The notes beneath the pieces are model-generated. The model was not told the DNA's origin. It saw only the letters and a program-made list of their open reading frames with translations, and did not search any database. Source: Omphiscola glabra (Eukaryota > Mollusca > Gastropoda > Lymnaeidae). From it: 64,000 nt of DNA. The stretch lies in assembly GCA_964017045.1 (NCBI GenBank), contig OZ024811.1, positions 16,018,312 to 16,082,311 on the forward strand, written 5' to 3'. Position numbers and translations under genes: made by a program. This document shows positions 10,734 to 21,536 of the stretch, in pieces (within the stretch, counting starts at the first letter, position 1; every line of letters starts with the position of its first letter).

Positions 10734-12049
10734 TTTTTTTTTATTTGATGGTAAATGTGTCCGGCAAACTTCAGACTAGGACTTCAGCTTTCGGTAGAAG
10801 TTTACTCCTGTCAAGACTCAGCTTTGCGCGAAGTAGCCCCCGTTTGCTAACACATTTCGCGCTCCGTGGGAAGGGACCAGATTGGTTGTTTTTGGAACTC
10901 AAAAATCTGCAGACTGCTGATGGCTAGCTTGCTTCTGGCCACGGTGCGTGAGAATATTGATGAGATTAAAGATTAGCTTATCGACGAGATTACCGATGAG
11001 ATTATTCATACAGTCTTATAATTTCCAAACAGCAGTTGGTATCAGTCCTAGTGGCGTCTTGCTGCGGGATGGTGCAGAGCGTCAATAAAATACCCACTGC
11101 ATGTCGGCCGTCGTGTAAATGAGCTCTAACTTGTTCACCACTGCAGCATTGATGAATCCTTAAACAGCGCTAGAAGGGTATTTGTTCCTGTGAAGTCGCT
11201 GTGTTACAAATTCTTAATTGGTGCTTTAGTTTATGTACGCACGTCACGTGTCACGCGGAGAAGATCCTGAGAATAAAGTGTTCTCCCACGTCGGTTAGTA
11301 GAATTTTCACCCAAAAAAACCAGATTCCGCCTATCCTTCCATCAGCCTTGGGACATTGGCATGTTGCCTTGTTAAAATGACGCCAACTAAAACGATGCAC
11401 ATTATGTTCGGTACTCTAGTATCAGTTGAAGTGCAGGCGCAGAGAAAAAACTAATTTGTTCTCATTTTAGACTTCTGGTAGACGTCCCATTCTTGAATTC
11501 TTTCTCATTCACCGGATGGCGGGGTACAGTTGGAGGGGACATTGTGGACAACACTGAAATGCAAAAATTTTAAGGAGTTTTGGGATATTATTGTGTATAA
11601 TGTCAGAGATGAGACGAGCCGTGGCCTTGTTTCTTGGCTCTGCTTACTTCACTCCCAGTTCTCTGTCTCAATTTTTTTGAACCCCAGGATCGTATTAAGT
11701 AAGAAAACACACTTTAAGAAGAGGGAAAATCGTATGTTCTTTTTCCTTGACAGTTCTCAGCCTTTTATTTAAAGATGTAAAAAAAAAATTTCCTAAAGAT
11801 CCGAACTTTTTTTAAAAAAAGATTTCGGCACTTGAATGGAGTTATTTCATTCACTCCTATTGTAAATAATGTCACGTGCTCATTTGATTTTGTGTGCTAA
11901 ATTGTTGTTTTGTTTACGGGTTTCATCACAATGTGAGATGACCCACATCTGATGGTGGTGACGTGCAACGCACTTATCCATGACGTACTGCCCTGAACTA
12001 AACGGTCATCAAGGAAACACGGCCAAGACTCGACTGGTTATATTTTTAC
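10734..12049. other. Intron or alternative promoter region between exons A and B
   Basis: No coding support. If exon B has its own promoter it should lie in about 10740-11500; no convincing TATA or initiator could be chosen. Poly-A/T tracts occur near 11780-11820. Confidence 0.35.
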
Positions 12050-12167
12050 CTTATATGTAAGGCGAACGCGCAGGCTCCACCCACAAGTGCAACCATTAGT
12101 AACAACACCAGGATTACAATGAGGACAATGGTACACCACGTCCAGTCGCCATCATCACCCATTACAA
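12050..12167 (-). CDS. TM start exon A, small membrane protein
   Basis: Minus-strand acceptor TATTTTTTCCAG (12168-12169), then five bases and ATG at 12162 with G at -3 and G at +4. It encodes MGDDGDWTWCTIVLIVILVL, then LLMVALVGGACAFALHI, and ends with two bases before donor GTAAAA (12049-12044). The short acidic N-terminus followed at once by ~25 hydrophobic residues suggests a signal-anchor protein. The split codon AG/G gives Arg and joins the 9259 exon. With the two shared exons the product is ~140 residues. The frame also continues open upstream through the 78-bp array, but that part looks like intron, so I choose this ATG. Confidence 0.7.
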
Positions 12168-12184
12168 CTGGAAAAAATACCGTC

Positions 12185-12470
12185 GTACAGACATGCGGGA
12201 TAGGTGATTGGGACAGGTAGTTGGGACAGGTTGTTGTGAACAGCGCTTTGGACGGGTGGTTGTGACAGGCGATTGGGACAGGTAGTTGGGACAGGTAGTT
12301 GTGACAGGTGGTTGTGAACAGCGCTTTGGTCGGGTGGTTGTGACGGGCGATTGGGACAGGTAGTTGGGACAGGTAGTTGTGACAGGTGGTTGTGAACAGC
12401 GCTTTGGACAGCTGGTTGTGACAGGCCATTGGGGGACAATAGTTTGTGACAGGTTGTTGTGATAGGTCAG
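12185..12470 (-). repeat. 78-bp minisatellite with 13-bp subunits, directly beside exon A
   Basis: The phrase CAGCGCTTTGG recurs at 12241, 12319 and 12397, exactly 78 bp apart; within each unit a ~13-bp GGGACAGGTAGTT subunit repeats. It starts within 20 bp of the acceptor of exon A, on the intron side. The large open minus-strand frames here (up to 186 residues) are repeat artefacts, as 78 is a multiple of three. Confidence 0.9.
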
Positions 12471-12726
12471 TGGTCGGCAAATCAAGGCTCGTCTCTTCAA
12501 CGACCTGAGTGCGGCTCGGCCAGTCGGCCACAAATCGGTTTTCACTCCCAAAAACATGGTTCTTGACAGGGTCTTGAAAAGAAATTTGGCTCTCAAAAAT
12601 ATTTTAATCGTCTTGCTGCTGATTTTTTGGGTTCTTTTGACTAATAACTTTTCCGACCACTGGGTTAGGCAATTGTGGACAAGTGGTTGTGATAGGTGAC
12701 AGGGGCAGTTGGAAATGAGCAAAAGG

Positions 12727-12830
12727 ATTCTAGGACATCAGAGCGCTGTGAGAATGCTAAAATAGCTTCTTGAACACCAGCGCTATAAAAGTATTCAGTC
12801 ATCATCATTATTATCATCAACTCACTAAAA
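12727..12830 (+). mobile_element. Retroelement tail with CAGAGCGCT motif and (ATC)n end
   Basis: The phrase ACATCAGAGCGCTGTGAGAA then GCTAAAATAGC and a CATCATCATTAT tail. A second copy sits at 44970-45050. Short, 3'-anchored copies with a trinucleotide tail suggest SINE or LINE ends. Confidence 0.55.
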
Positions 12831-14437
12831 AAAAGTATTTAATTTAAAAGTGTATCTTTGAGGATGCACTTAGCGGAGGCACGAAACAAAGACCAATAGA
12901 AAGATCACGTACTCTGATTGCTGGGGAAAGTTTAAAGAAGCAGGTACATGAGAACGGTCAGGCGAGCAGGCTTGAGGTGGTCAGAAGATGACATGGATAC
13001 GGTGGATAAATAGATGATACGGATAATTATGGGAGTCAAGAAGATGGGCAGATACTGAAATGAGAAACGGTTGTGACAGGTGGTTGTGGTAGGTGGTCGT
13101 GGCAGGTGGTTGTGACAGGTGGTTGTGACAGGGGTTTGAAACAGGTGGTTGTGACAGGTGGTTGTGACAGTTGACTTGGGTGAGCCAAAAAGAATTACAC
13201 AGTCACATTTTTTTTAAAAAGTAAAGAAAACTTTTACTAAAAACTACTTAAGTACTCGTAAAGTAGTACAGAAATATAATTATTTAGATATGTATTGTAT
13301 AATGGTGAGTTCAATGGTGCGCAACAACAAAAAATGACAATTATTCCCGTTGACTGTGCTGGGTGGGATTCTGGAAAATACCGCAAATGCGTTTGGTGCG
13401 TAATATCTTTTTGTTTTACGGAAATAGTAGGTGTAATGAATCTGCGGTGTAAAAGGAGTGTGGGACATTAGAATATTAATATTGTTCAGGGGCTTAAGCC
13501 TACGCGTACCGAGGGTTGGGGCAGGGAAGCACTACTTAGGATTCTTATAAAGCGCGTTACTTGATTGCATGTCTTGTCAAGTGACTTTAGTAGATGGGAA
13601 GTTCACGCATTGCGGTCGCTATTGTTTGGCGGCCTATCGCTAGTAAAACAAAAAGAAAAATTATGGGGACATGCTTGTGGCGCCAGTGTCCGGTAAAAAA
13701 AAAAACAGAGCTACCTAACACTGACGATCCCATTCCCATTGAGCGAAACCCCCTGGCTGGTTGTGCTCACTATACTCACCCAACTACTCATGTAACAGTT
13801 CAAGAAAGTTTCCGATACAACAGATACTTCAAAAAAAAAAGGGTTTTAGCATCGCCACGATAATAATTATATATTATAGAAGCGTATTCACAGCTCTGCG
13901 CGTGTTTAACAGTGGTGCATTATGGTGCAAAGGAATCCGATACTGCAAAAAAGAGAGAAGAAGAACAACATTGTGTTTCGTTTGAAGCTATGCAATTCAA
14001 CGCCTAACAAAATATTACTTTTAAGTATTTATTTATGTCTTTGTCGTGGATATTTTAACAAAATATTATAAATGTATTTTTATAACAACGAAGATGATTC
14101 TTTTTTTTTTTTTTTTTTTTAACTTACCGTTTTAATAACGTGACCGTACCAAAAGGGAGACAACGGAGTAGAACCCCCCTCGGACATTATCATCATTTAT
14201 GCAGCCGTCTCGATGCGCCACAGTCAAGTCTGTCTCATTAACAGTGGCGTTTCTAGCTATAATGGCGCCCGGTGCGGGACTAGAATTTTCATCCCAAAAG
14301 CTAAATTTGATGGAAAAAAATAAAGAGAAGACAGAAAAAAAAATGTAAAAAACGAAGCAAACTGTTTTTATGTTAAGAAGAAATACTTCTAATAATTGTT
14401 TTAATTTTTTTAACGCACCTCTTCCGTAATTTCCATT

Positions 14438-14441
<4 letters not shown>

Positions 14442-14474
<33 letters not shown>
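14442..14474. repeat. (AT)n microsatellite
   Basis: Uninterrupted AT dinucleotides, about 16 units. Confidence 0.95.
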
Positions 14475-14477
<3 letters not shown>

Positions 14478-14770
14478 ATTATTTTCCAATAAAACCGGAA
14501 GCTCTAAGAGACTTCCGCTGAGCTAAAGACGATTTCCCATTTAAACCGGTTCAATCTTGTAACACATTTTCTTCTAGACGTAATAATTGATCCCGAGATG
14601 GCACCTTTACGGGGTAAGAGTTAAAATAATCTGGAATATAATTTATCTGGACAATGCTCTGGATTGTGTTTCCTAAAGTGCTCAAGAAGATATAGTCATT
14701 GTCCCACTTCCAAATATATTGTTATATTTTTTCAGCTTATACTTTATTCAAAGATGCCCTTCATTTAGGG

Positions 14771-14967
14771 CAGTGGTTCTCAACCTTCCTAATGCCGCGA
14801 CCCTTTAATGCAGTTCCTCATGTGGTGGCGACCCCCAACCACAAAATTATTTTCGTTGCTACTTCGTAACTGTAGAATATATGTATTTTCCAATGGTCTT
14901 AGGCGACCCCTGGAAAAGGGTCATTCGACACCCAAAGGGGTCGCGACCCACAGGTTGAGAACCGCTG
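14771..14967 (-). mobile_element. SPIN-like hAT miniature element, copy 2, with exact 8-bp target duplication
   Basis: Runs CAGTGGTTCTCAACCTTCCT to GTTGAGAACCGCTG, inverted relative to the other copies. It is flanked on both sides by ATTTAGGG (14763-14770 and 14968-14975), an exact 8-bp duplication, as expected for hAT transposition. The fortuitous frame 14808-15074 is not a gene. Confidence 0.88.
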
Positions 14968-15633
14968 ATTTAGGGGGTCCTAGGGTGCAGCGTAGTCGAC
15001 ATAATGGTTTAATCAGGCTGTCGAAATGCTCTGGTTTTGAGACCTTTCGAGTGTGTCCGACAACTTTTACCTAGGGACACTATAACACTGCCACACACGG
15101 CACTGAGAGTCACCCACAGCAATACTGCAGGCAACAGCTATAACATCAAATGAGATCTGTTTATCTTTATTCTCGGTATCCGCTGAAAGATTCCATTGGT
15201 TGAAATATGTCCTCATTGTGTTGACCTGACTTGTGTTTTAATTTTGAAAGGTATCTCTCGTATGAGCTATCCTCTCGGTACACTGTCTAGGATATTAATT
15301 TAATTAAGCCAAATTACCACACAAACATAATAACTTACCTTTATACAAATAGACTGAAACGAAGTCTTGTCAAATGAGAAAATATCCGCAAGTATTTATT
15401 CACGAAGGGTAATTAGATTTAACTTCGTAGTTCCCTCCTTGTTAGAGAATATATATATACCTATAGATACATACAGTTTAACAAATGGAATTCATTTAAA
15501 TTTTGTACGTACGTTATTGGTATTCAAATGTCCCTAAAATACTGATAGTATCATCAATATAAATGCTAATATTTGTTCATGTTCATAAGTTCAATCGATG
15601 TGGACTTAACCTTGAATCATTTCACTGTTCATC

Positions 15634-15769
15634 TCAGCGGATCAATAAGTGTCGGAGTTTCCTCCGTTCCAGAAGGGTGTCGTCATCCGTTCCTGTCTTC
15701 GAAGTGAAGTAGGCGTTCCCGGTCGTATAAGGCGGCAGCTTCTTGTTCCAAGATACCTTGGACACCGGC
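15634..15769 (-). CDS. Probable terminal exon of unidentified minus-strand gene
   Basis: Minus strand: acceptor CATTTAAG (15770-15771), one base, then codons PVSKVSWNKKLPPYTTGNAY, FTSKTGTDDDTLLE and RRKLRHLLIR, stopping at TGA 15636-15634. The composition (Trp, paired Lys/Arg, PPY, TDDD) and higher GC than the flanks look like real protein. LPPY is a possible WW-domain ligand. It cannot belong to the gene at 8.4-12.2 kb as a downstream exon since it lies upstream and ends in a stop. Its 5' exons should lie above 15.8 kb on the minus strand but I could not identify them. Confidence 0.5.
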
Positions 15770-16739
15770 CTTAAATGGCTAGTTAATCGGGTCCTGAATA
15801 TCTAGAATTATAATTATGGTGACATAATCAAAACTTGTATTTTGTGGAAATATATAAGCAACAACAAAAAATCATTCTCTGAGAGAGAAATGTGAGTTCT
15901 TATCTGAGAAGGTAGCTAGTTATTTTATCATCCACTCATTTATTACAAAAGTTGGGTAAAGGGATTTAACAAACAGTATGTATATGATTATTTTAATAAC
16001 TTGATTATTCCCCTTGGATTTTTTAAATTATTTTTAAAATGGCAAAAACTTCAAATTAAATTAGCTGTGCATTAAAAAAAAAGTAATGAAACAGAGGAAT
16101 GGCGTGTAGATGGAGGTGGATTTGTGTGAGGCTGGAGTAATTCGCACTGTTTAAATAAAAGAGTACATCATCTAGAGTGTTTACACACATATGTTTTATA
16201 AACTTGACAATTTACATCACCTTTGACCTATTTGAGGTACAGGCCGTCGTTAGCTGTGTCTTTTTTTTATATATATTTATCATGTCAGCATATGAACTGT
16301 TCAGGAATCTACGTACTAGAACTGTCCACTTTTCTATAAAAAAAATTAAATAAAACTTCTTCAGGTATAACATGCAGTGGCGTAGGAAAAGCAGTTTCTA
16401 AAGCACTACAAACACTGATTTCTTAAGTACTATCTCTTAATTAACATGACACACACAAAACAAATATCTCTTCTTCGAATAATGACTTTCTCAATTTAAA
16501 ACTCCGAAGTGCCCATGGAAACCATTGAGAAAGTCTGGAGAATTGCTAATGCCCATGAGCAAATGGATTTTTATTCTTTATAAAAATCATCAAGTGTATT
16601 AAATTGAGATCAACTCTACTAAGACTATTTCTGGCATCCGTCCATCACAATGTGGCGATGATATGGACTTCGCAGGACGAAAATCACAATGCCTGGGATA
16701 TTTTTTTTCTTTAGTATAACCTGGTTCCCTAGACAGCCG

Positions 16740-16945
16740 ATTGCCTCTCCCCGCTCACCTGGATAAGCCACGGGAACACCATATGTGGATGATACAGCTT
16801 TGCAACGTCGCGTCGCAGGATTGGCAGAATATTTCTTTGTATTAATCCATCCGCCTATGGGACTCCATCTACGAGTTTTTATTCAGAGTTTCCTTCTCTT
16901 AGATGAGTTCCCAGCCAAGGTTAACGAGTCCCATCCACCCGGGGT
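16740..16945 (-). mobile_element. SINE/LINE-tail-like repeat, reverse copy
   Basis: On the minus strand reads GGTGGATGGGACTCGTTAAC, then TCTAAGAGAAGG and AACTCTGAAT, matching 7050-7120 on the plus strand. Confidence 0.6.
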
Positions 16946-17547
16946 GGGGGGCTGGTGATGTTTTTGCCTGCTTGGGCTTTGGGATTTGTGTGTGTGGGGG
17001 GGGGGGGATTGGACTCAAGATCACAAGCTTGGGATTGACTCCGTGTGACACCCAGCACCCTGGCACGTACATGGCACATTATTTGATAAAACATGGTAAG
17101 GACGTAGAAATACGAATAATATAATAATTTATACCTAATATGTTAAAGTATAGCCTTAAAGAGGATGCTTCCAAAACGTTGCCATTAAATGAACATTTAA
17201 GTTCAATTCAGCAGGTGCGGGCATTTCATTTTTATGTACATACATTTAGATACGTATTTTCTTTTTTGCTCATTGTTAAATATACAATTTGGCTCTTAAA
17301 CATGACATTCTCTGTTTGAACATTAAAAAAATTATCTTCCAAAGATAAGCATTGGGACCTAAGTGACTTAAACACGTGACTGCTTTCATATTTCGACCAA
17401 TCAAACGGGTTCAGTAGAGTTTTCTTAGGTGTCGTGGTGAAGATGATATATTCAATAGCTACATGCGCGTTTGGGTGCGTTGTTGGATACATCATAATAT
17501 GTAATGACACGTGTATAGTCCCTGTGTTCAAGATACCGTTACCTTTA

Positions 17548-17700
17548 TACACGTGTGTTGATGTGCCTTTCTCAAAATACAATATCCCTAAAATATCCCC
17601 ATGTTCAATGTATCATTTGTCTCTATTCACGTGTGTTTGGTTGCCATGTTCAAGGAATCATTTTTTCTCTATTCACGTGTGTTCAGCTGCCGTGTTCAAC
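17548..17700 (+). repeat. Diverged tandem repeat upstream of Cys-rich exon
   Basis: Three or four imperfect units of TATTCACGTGTGTT with nearby CCATGTTCAA, spacing about 40-60 bp. It lies just upstream of the acceptor at 17716. Overlapping open frames of 65-119 residues arise from it. Confidence 0.6.
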
Positions 17701-17716
17701 ATGCCATGTTATGCAG

Positions 17717-17789
17717 ACTTTACTCTCACCGTCTGCACGAACTGCACGTGCTCTCACAACGTGACCAAGACGAGACTATGCTGCAACGA
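17717..17789 (+). CDS. Cys-rich ectodomain exon of single-pass membrane protein
   Basis: Acceptor TTATGCAG at 17715-17716, two bases, then codons DFTLTVCTNCTCSHNVTKTR and LCCN, then two bases before donor GTGAGC. It has five cysteines in 24 residues (C-x2-C-x-C and CC) and two N-glycosylation sequons (NCT, NVT), typical of a disulphide-bonded extracellular domain. Exit phase 2 joins the exon at 20137 to make Glu. The 5' exons with the signal peptide are missing from view. The family is not recognised; the CC-N ending is reminiscent of small Cys-rich receptor ectodomains, but that is only a resemblance. Confidence 0.65.
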
Positions 17790-20136
17790 GTGAGCTAAAG
17801 TCATTGTTTCACGTATTTAAAATTACATCACTTGGGCTTCTAGCCGTGTTCATTTTTGTTGATGTTGCTGTTATTGTTGTTTGCATGTCCCTCCTGTTTT
17901 AAAGCTAAAGTCAACCCTACGACTGTCATGCAGTTCTATATAATAAAATTTATTGAAAAAAATACTAAAAATCTTAAGAAAAATTAACGGACAAACATTT
18001 GTTTATTATAACTACTTTTAAACAATAGCACCCAAAAAAGCCATTAACATATCCCTGTCATAGTACTACTTCTCAATAAAGAATATATTACTTCTTATAT
18101 AAACCCAATGTGGTGTTTGCTAAATGCGTGGACTTCTCTTCAGAGTTTAATATTTTCTGCTTGGGATTAAATCACTTTAAACGTAAACACTTCTTTCAAA
18201 ACTTGGCAAATGCTGAGATTTCCAATTTTGGTTAGCTTTAAAAGGCCTTAAAATGAATTTCATTTTAAGTTGTAACGTGCTGTTACGGGGAAGTTACTTT
18301 AGGTAATCTCTTTTTACTCTTTGAAAGTGGGCCGTAACCTAAAATCTCTTAGCGATAAATGTCAGAGAATGTGGCGAAAAAATTTTCATCAACAAAACAA
18401 ATTTGAAAAATTTAGTACACTGATATTGAGATGTGAACCAATTACAACATTTAAATTAATTTTTAGAAATATCCATGTTTCCTGATAGCTTAAAACTGGC
18501 CACAATGGCCAGACATGTACATCCTATACAAGTACACTGTACGGAAGAAAAGGGAACGTTTGGATAATGATTCGTCAGTGAAGAGCGCGTCTTGAAATCT
18601 GTGTTGAAGCTGGAGGTGATCACTTCGAACGCAAACTAGTGTTAAATTTAAAACCAAGAAAAAAAACAAATAAAATTATGTTCCAATAAAACCTGAGTTT
18701 TTTTAATTTAACCAAATTTATAAATATTTACCATTAGTTTTTCATCAATATAAAAAGGCTTCCATTTTTTTTCCCGGACACAGAGTAAACACTGGCTCCT
18801 CCTGCCACAGATTCTTGTCCTTGCGTTGCTCTACAGTCTCTAGTCGCTGTTTGCTTCATCAAGCTTCATGTCTTTCTCTTTCATGCCTGACTCTCTAACC
18901 GTGTAGCTGCAAAAAATCAAAGTCTTCGAGCTCAAACTACGAGACAGGCGTGTTGACCAAACAAAAATGTTACAATCTTAAAGTATATAATTATTCATTT
19001 TTCCGGACCCCCCCCCCCCCCACAACCAAACACAATTTTTGGTAATTTATTTATGTTTTTTTTATTTAATTGTTGGTTGTTGTTCTGTTGTTGTTCTTTC
19101 ATATTCACGGGAGTGGTGGCTGAAAGCTACAAGGTACACTATTTGTATATCTATAACTTTGTCTTGTTATCAGAGCATAGTAGCCATTAAATAAATTATC
19201 TACCAAAAAAAAAAAAAGCATTGGGATCTCAGTGACCTAAACACATGACTGCTTTTATATTTCGACCAATCCAAGGAGTTAAATAGAGGACATCCGGTGT
19301 TTCTCATTTTCAGGAGGACTTTTCCAATATGTTGACGCCATTTTGTAGCTGTATACCAGATGGTAAATCATTACGATTTCTGAATGTGACGTAATTTTTT
19401 AATTTATGAACAATATTTTTTTTACATATAGATACGTACAGTTTAACAAAGTTATAGATGTGCGGCACCATGTTAAACATGTGTGGTACAGTGTTATATA
19501 TGTGTGGTATTATGTTGTAGATGTGTGGTACCATGTTATAGATGTGTGGTACCATGTTGTAGATGTGTGGTACCGTGTTATAGATGTGTGGTACCATGTT
19601 ATACATGTGTGGTACAGTGTTATAGATGTGTGGTACCTTGTTGTAGTTTTGAGGTACAGTGTTATAGATGTGTGTACAGTGTTATAGATGTGTGGTAACG
19701 TGTTATAGATGTGTGGTACAACGTTAAAGATGTGTGGTACGATGTTATACAATATTATAGATGTGTTTTAGTTCAACGTTATAAATGTGTGGTACTGTGT
19801 TATAGATGCGTGATACAACATTATAGATATGTGCTGCAATGTTATAGATGTGTGGTACAACGTTATGAATGTTTGTTACAATGTTATATATGTTTGGTAT
19901 CATGTTATAGATGTGTGGTACAACGCTATATATGTCTGGTACCATGTTATAGATGAGTGGTATCATTTAATAGATGTGTTGAATCATGATATATATGTTT
20001 GGTACAATGTTAAGGATGTGTGAGATCATGTTATAGATGTGTGTTACAATGTTATAGATGTGTGCTACAATGTTATAGATGTGTGCTACAATGTTATAGA
20101 TGTGTGGTCTCATAATGTTAATTCCTCCTTGCTCAG
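17790..20136. other. Intron filled by repeats
   Basis: Includes the second copy of the 17345 repeat at 19213-19300 and the 21-bp array at 19440-20125. Around 18780-18930 the minus strand has protein-like stretches in two different frames with stops between them, so no exon is called. Confidence 0.4.
19440..20125 (+). repeat. 21-bp minisatellite (~32 copies) ending just before an exon
   Basis: Unit GATGTGTGGTACCATGTTAT plus A, with drift across copies. The last unit ends about a dozen bases before the acceptor at 20136. A 21-bp unit preserves all frames, which explains the many overlapping short ORFs on both strands. Confidence 0.95.
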
Positions 20137-20286
20137 ACTTGCTGAGAACACCTGGAGCGTCCCTCACGTGCCACCCCCTTACATTGCAACTCAGAAAAAT
20201 GAATTTGAAGGGTGTTTCTGGCAGTTTGGTCTTGTAAGTATGGTGACGCTGCTGTTCGCTGCTCTGGTGATCTACACCCTCTTTAG
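20137..20286 (+). CDS. Transmembrane exon of single-pass membrane protein
   Basis: Strong acceptor TTCCTCCTTGCTCAG, one base, then 49 codons: LAENTWSVPHVPPPYIATQK, NEFEGCFWQF and the hydrophobic GLVSMVTLLFAALVIYTLF. The first half is the extracellular juxtamembrane part with a PPPY-containing proline patch; the last ~19 residues form the TM. Two bases precede donor GTAGGT at 20287. The phase fits both neighbours (17789 and 21537). The donor is the first unit of a 21-bp array, and a different 21-bp array precedes the exon, so this 150-bp exon sits between two minisatellites. Confidence 0.75.
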
Positions 20287-20860
20287 GTAGGTCTACGCAA
20301 TCTGTAGGTAGGTCTACGCAATCTGTAGGTAGGTCTACGCAATCTGTAGGTAGGTCTACGCAATCTGTAGGTAGGTCTACACAATCTGTAGGTAGGTCTA
20401 CACAATCTGTAGGTAGGTCTACGCAATCTGTAGGTAGGTCTACACAATCTGTAGGTAGGTCTACGCAATCTGTAGGTAGGTCTACACAATATGTAGTTAG
20501 GTCTACACCGTCTGTAAGTGGGTCTATACCGTCACTATGCAGGTCTACACAATACGTAGGTAGATCTACACAATTTGTGGGTATATCTACATAATCTGTG
20601 GGTAGGTCTACACATCTATAGGTAGGTTTACACCGTCTGTAGGTAGTTCAACGGCGATGGTGAGTAGGTCTACACAATATGTGGGTAGGTCTACACAATA
20701 TGTGGGTAGGTCTGCACAATCTATCGGTAGGTCTACACATTCTTTAGATAGGTCTGTAGGTAGGTCAACACAATATGTATGTATGTCAAGATAATCAGTA
20801 GGCAGGTAAACGTTATTCTTAGGTAGGTCAACACCGTTTGCTGGTATTTCATAATAGTAC
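20283..20860 (+). repeat. 21-bp minisatellite seeded on a splice donor, ~27 copies
   Basis: Unit TGTAGGTAGGTCTACGCAAT plus C. The first unit overlaps the exon end: the true junction TTTAG/GTAGGT is followed every 21 bp by TGTAG/GTAGGT. Early copies are nearly identical while distal copies (after 20500) are diverged. Every intact unit keeps a donor-like TAG/GTAGGT. Confidence 0.95.
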
Positions 20861-21300
20861 AATAACAAAGAAAACGCTACCCAAACTAGGGCTCATCACA
20901 ATTAATAAATTTATTAACTTAATAATAAATTACAAAATCAGAAATAAATAAAATTAAAGCTATTTACTTACAGTATAATGATTGGCTTGTAACGGTACAA
21001 TGTTGAAGAAGATACAATGTGGCAAAAGTAAATGGGTACAATGGTGAAAAGGAATCTACACAGACACAGCAAGTGGTAGTTAACAAATCTCTGTCTCGTA
21101 TAGCAAACCTCTATAGTGATAGCAAAAAATATCTCCCTACCTCTTCTTTCCTGTCGCTCAATATACATAGCCTGTTTCAAAGATATTTCTCGAACGGGCT
21201 TACACGTCGTTTTCCTTTCCTGATTTGCCTAGATTTTTCTACAGAATTGTAAAGAATACAGACTAACTATAGATCTTATTTAGTTGTAAACAAAGTCTTG
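20861..21300 (-). mobile_element. Dispersed ~400-bp repeat, possible LTR, copy 1
   Basis: Shares many blocks with the reverse complement of 35750-36125: poly-AT with AATAAATTACAAAATC, then TACAGTATAATGA, GTAACGGTACAATGTTGAAG, CAAATCTCTGTCTCG and GGGCTTACAC. It lies in the last intron of the plus-strand membrane protein gene. Terminal repeats or target duplications could not be fixed, so LTR status is only a suggestion. Confidence 0.55.
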
Positions 21301-21536
21301 AGAGACTATATTTAGTTAGCCACACCCCAAATGCGGTACCAAACTTGTGGTCGGCTAGAGTTCATTCACGGGGCAAGATGACGTAAACACGTCGTCTACA
21401 TAACACTTTTTTTTCAGGCATGACAATGGCGTTTGTTAAAATATTTTCGTTGAAAAAAAAAATAACTTTAAAAGAAATACCACTTCACATTTACCTGGCC
21501 AACTATTCCAATTCCAGTCGTCGTTTCCACCCACAG

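Larger units (their letters stand above)
12831..15633. other. Intergenic or intronic stretch with diverse repeats
   Basis: Upstream of start exon A. Contains GTGGTTGTGACAG tandem units at 13068-13172 related to the 12.2-kb array, a diverged repeat at 13540-13640 also found at 41530-41640 (shared phrase TAGTAGATG and AGTTCACGCATTG), a poly-T tract at 14101-14120, (AT)n at 14442-14474 and the SPIN-like copy at 14771. Candidate minus-strand mini-exons ending at GTAAGT (14127) and GTGAGT (13781) were not phase-compatible with exon A. Confidence 0.4.
15772..17716. other. Non-coding stretch, includes inverted SINE-like copy
   Basis: Holds the reverse copy of the 6950-7280 repeat at about 16740-16945, a poly-G run at 16997-17007 and, at 17345-17435, a segment (GCATTGGGACCTAAGTGACT) repeated at 19213-19300. 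Earlier exons of the plus-strand gene at 17.7-21.8 kb should be somewhere here or further left; none could be supported. Confidence 0.4.

Noticed and set aside
12046..12722. Minus-strand frames of 94-186 residues with Pro/Thr/Cys repeats
   Set aside because: They come from the 78-bp array. Only the last part (12050-12162) is treated as coding, from an ATG after a good acceptor.
13773..13830. 47-nt minus-strand mini-exon between TTTTTTTGAAG and GTGAGT
   Set aside because: One frame is open, but its exit phase 0 does not fit exon A at 12167, which needs one leading base from the previous exon.
14120..14195. Minus-strand frame MSEGGSTPLSPFWYGHVIKT ending at GTAAGT
   Set aside because: Phase 0 exit gives an immediate stop if joined to exon A; it lies beside a repeat, so it is not called.
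18780..18930. Possible minus-strand exon with QRLETVEQRKDKNLWQEEP text
   Set aside because: Protein-like stretches fall in two different frames separated by stops and no single acceptor/donor pair fits; may be a relic or UTR.
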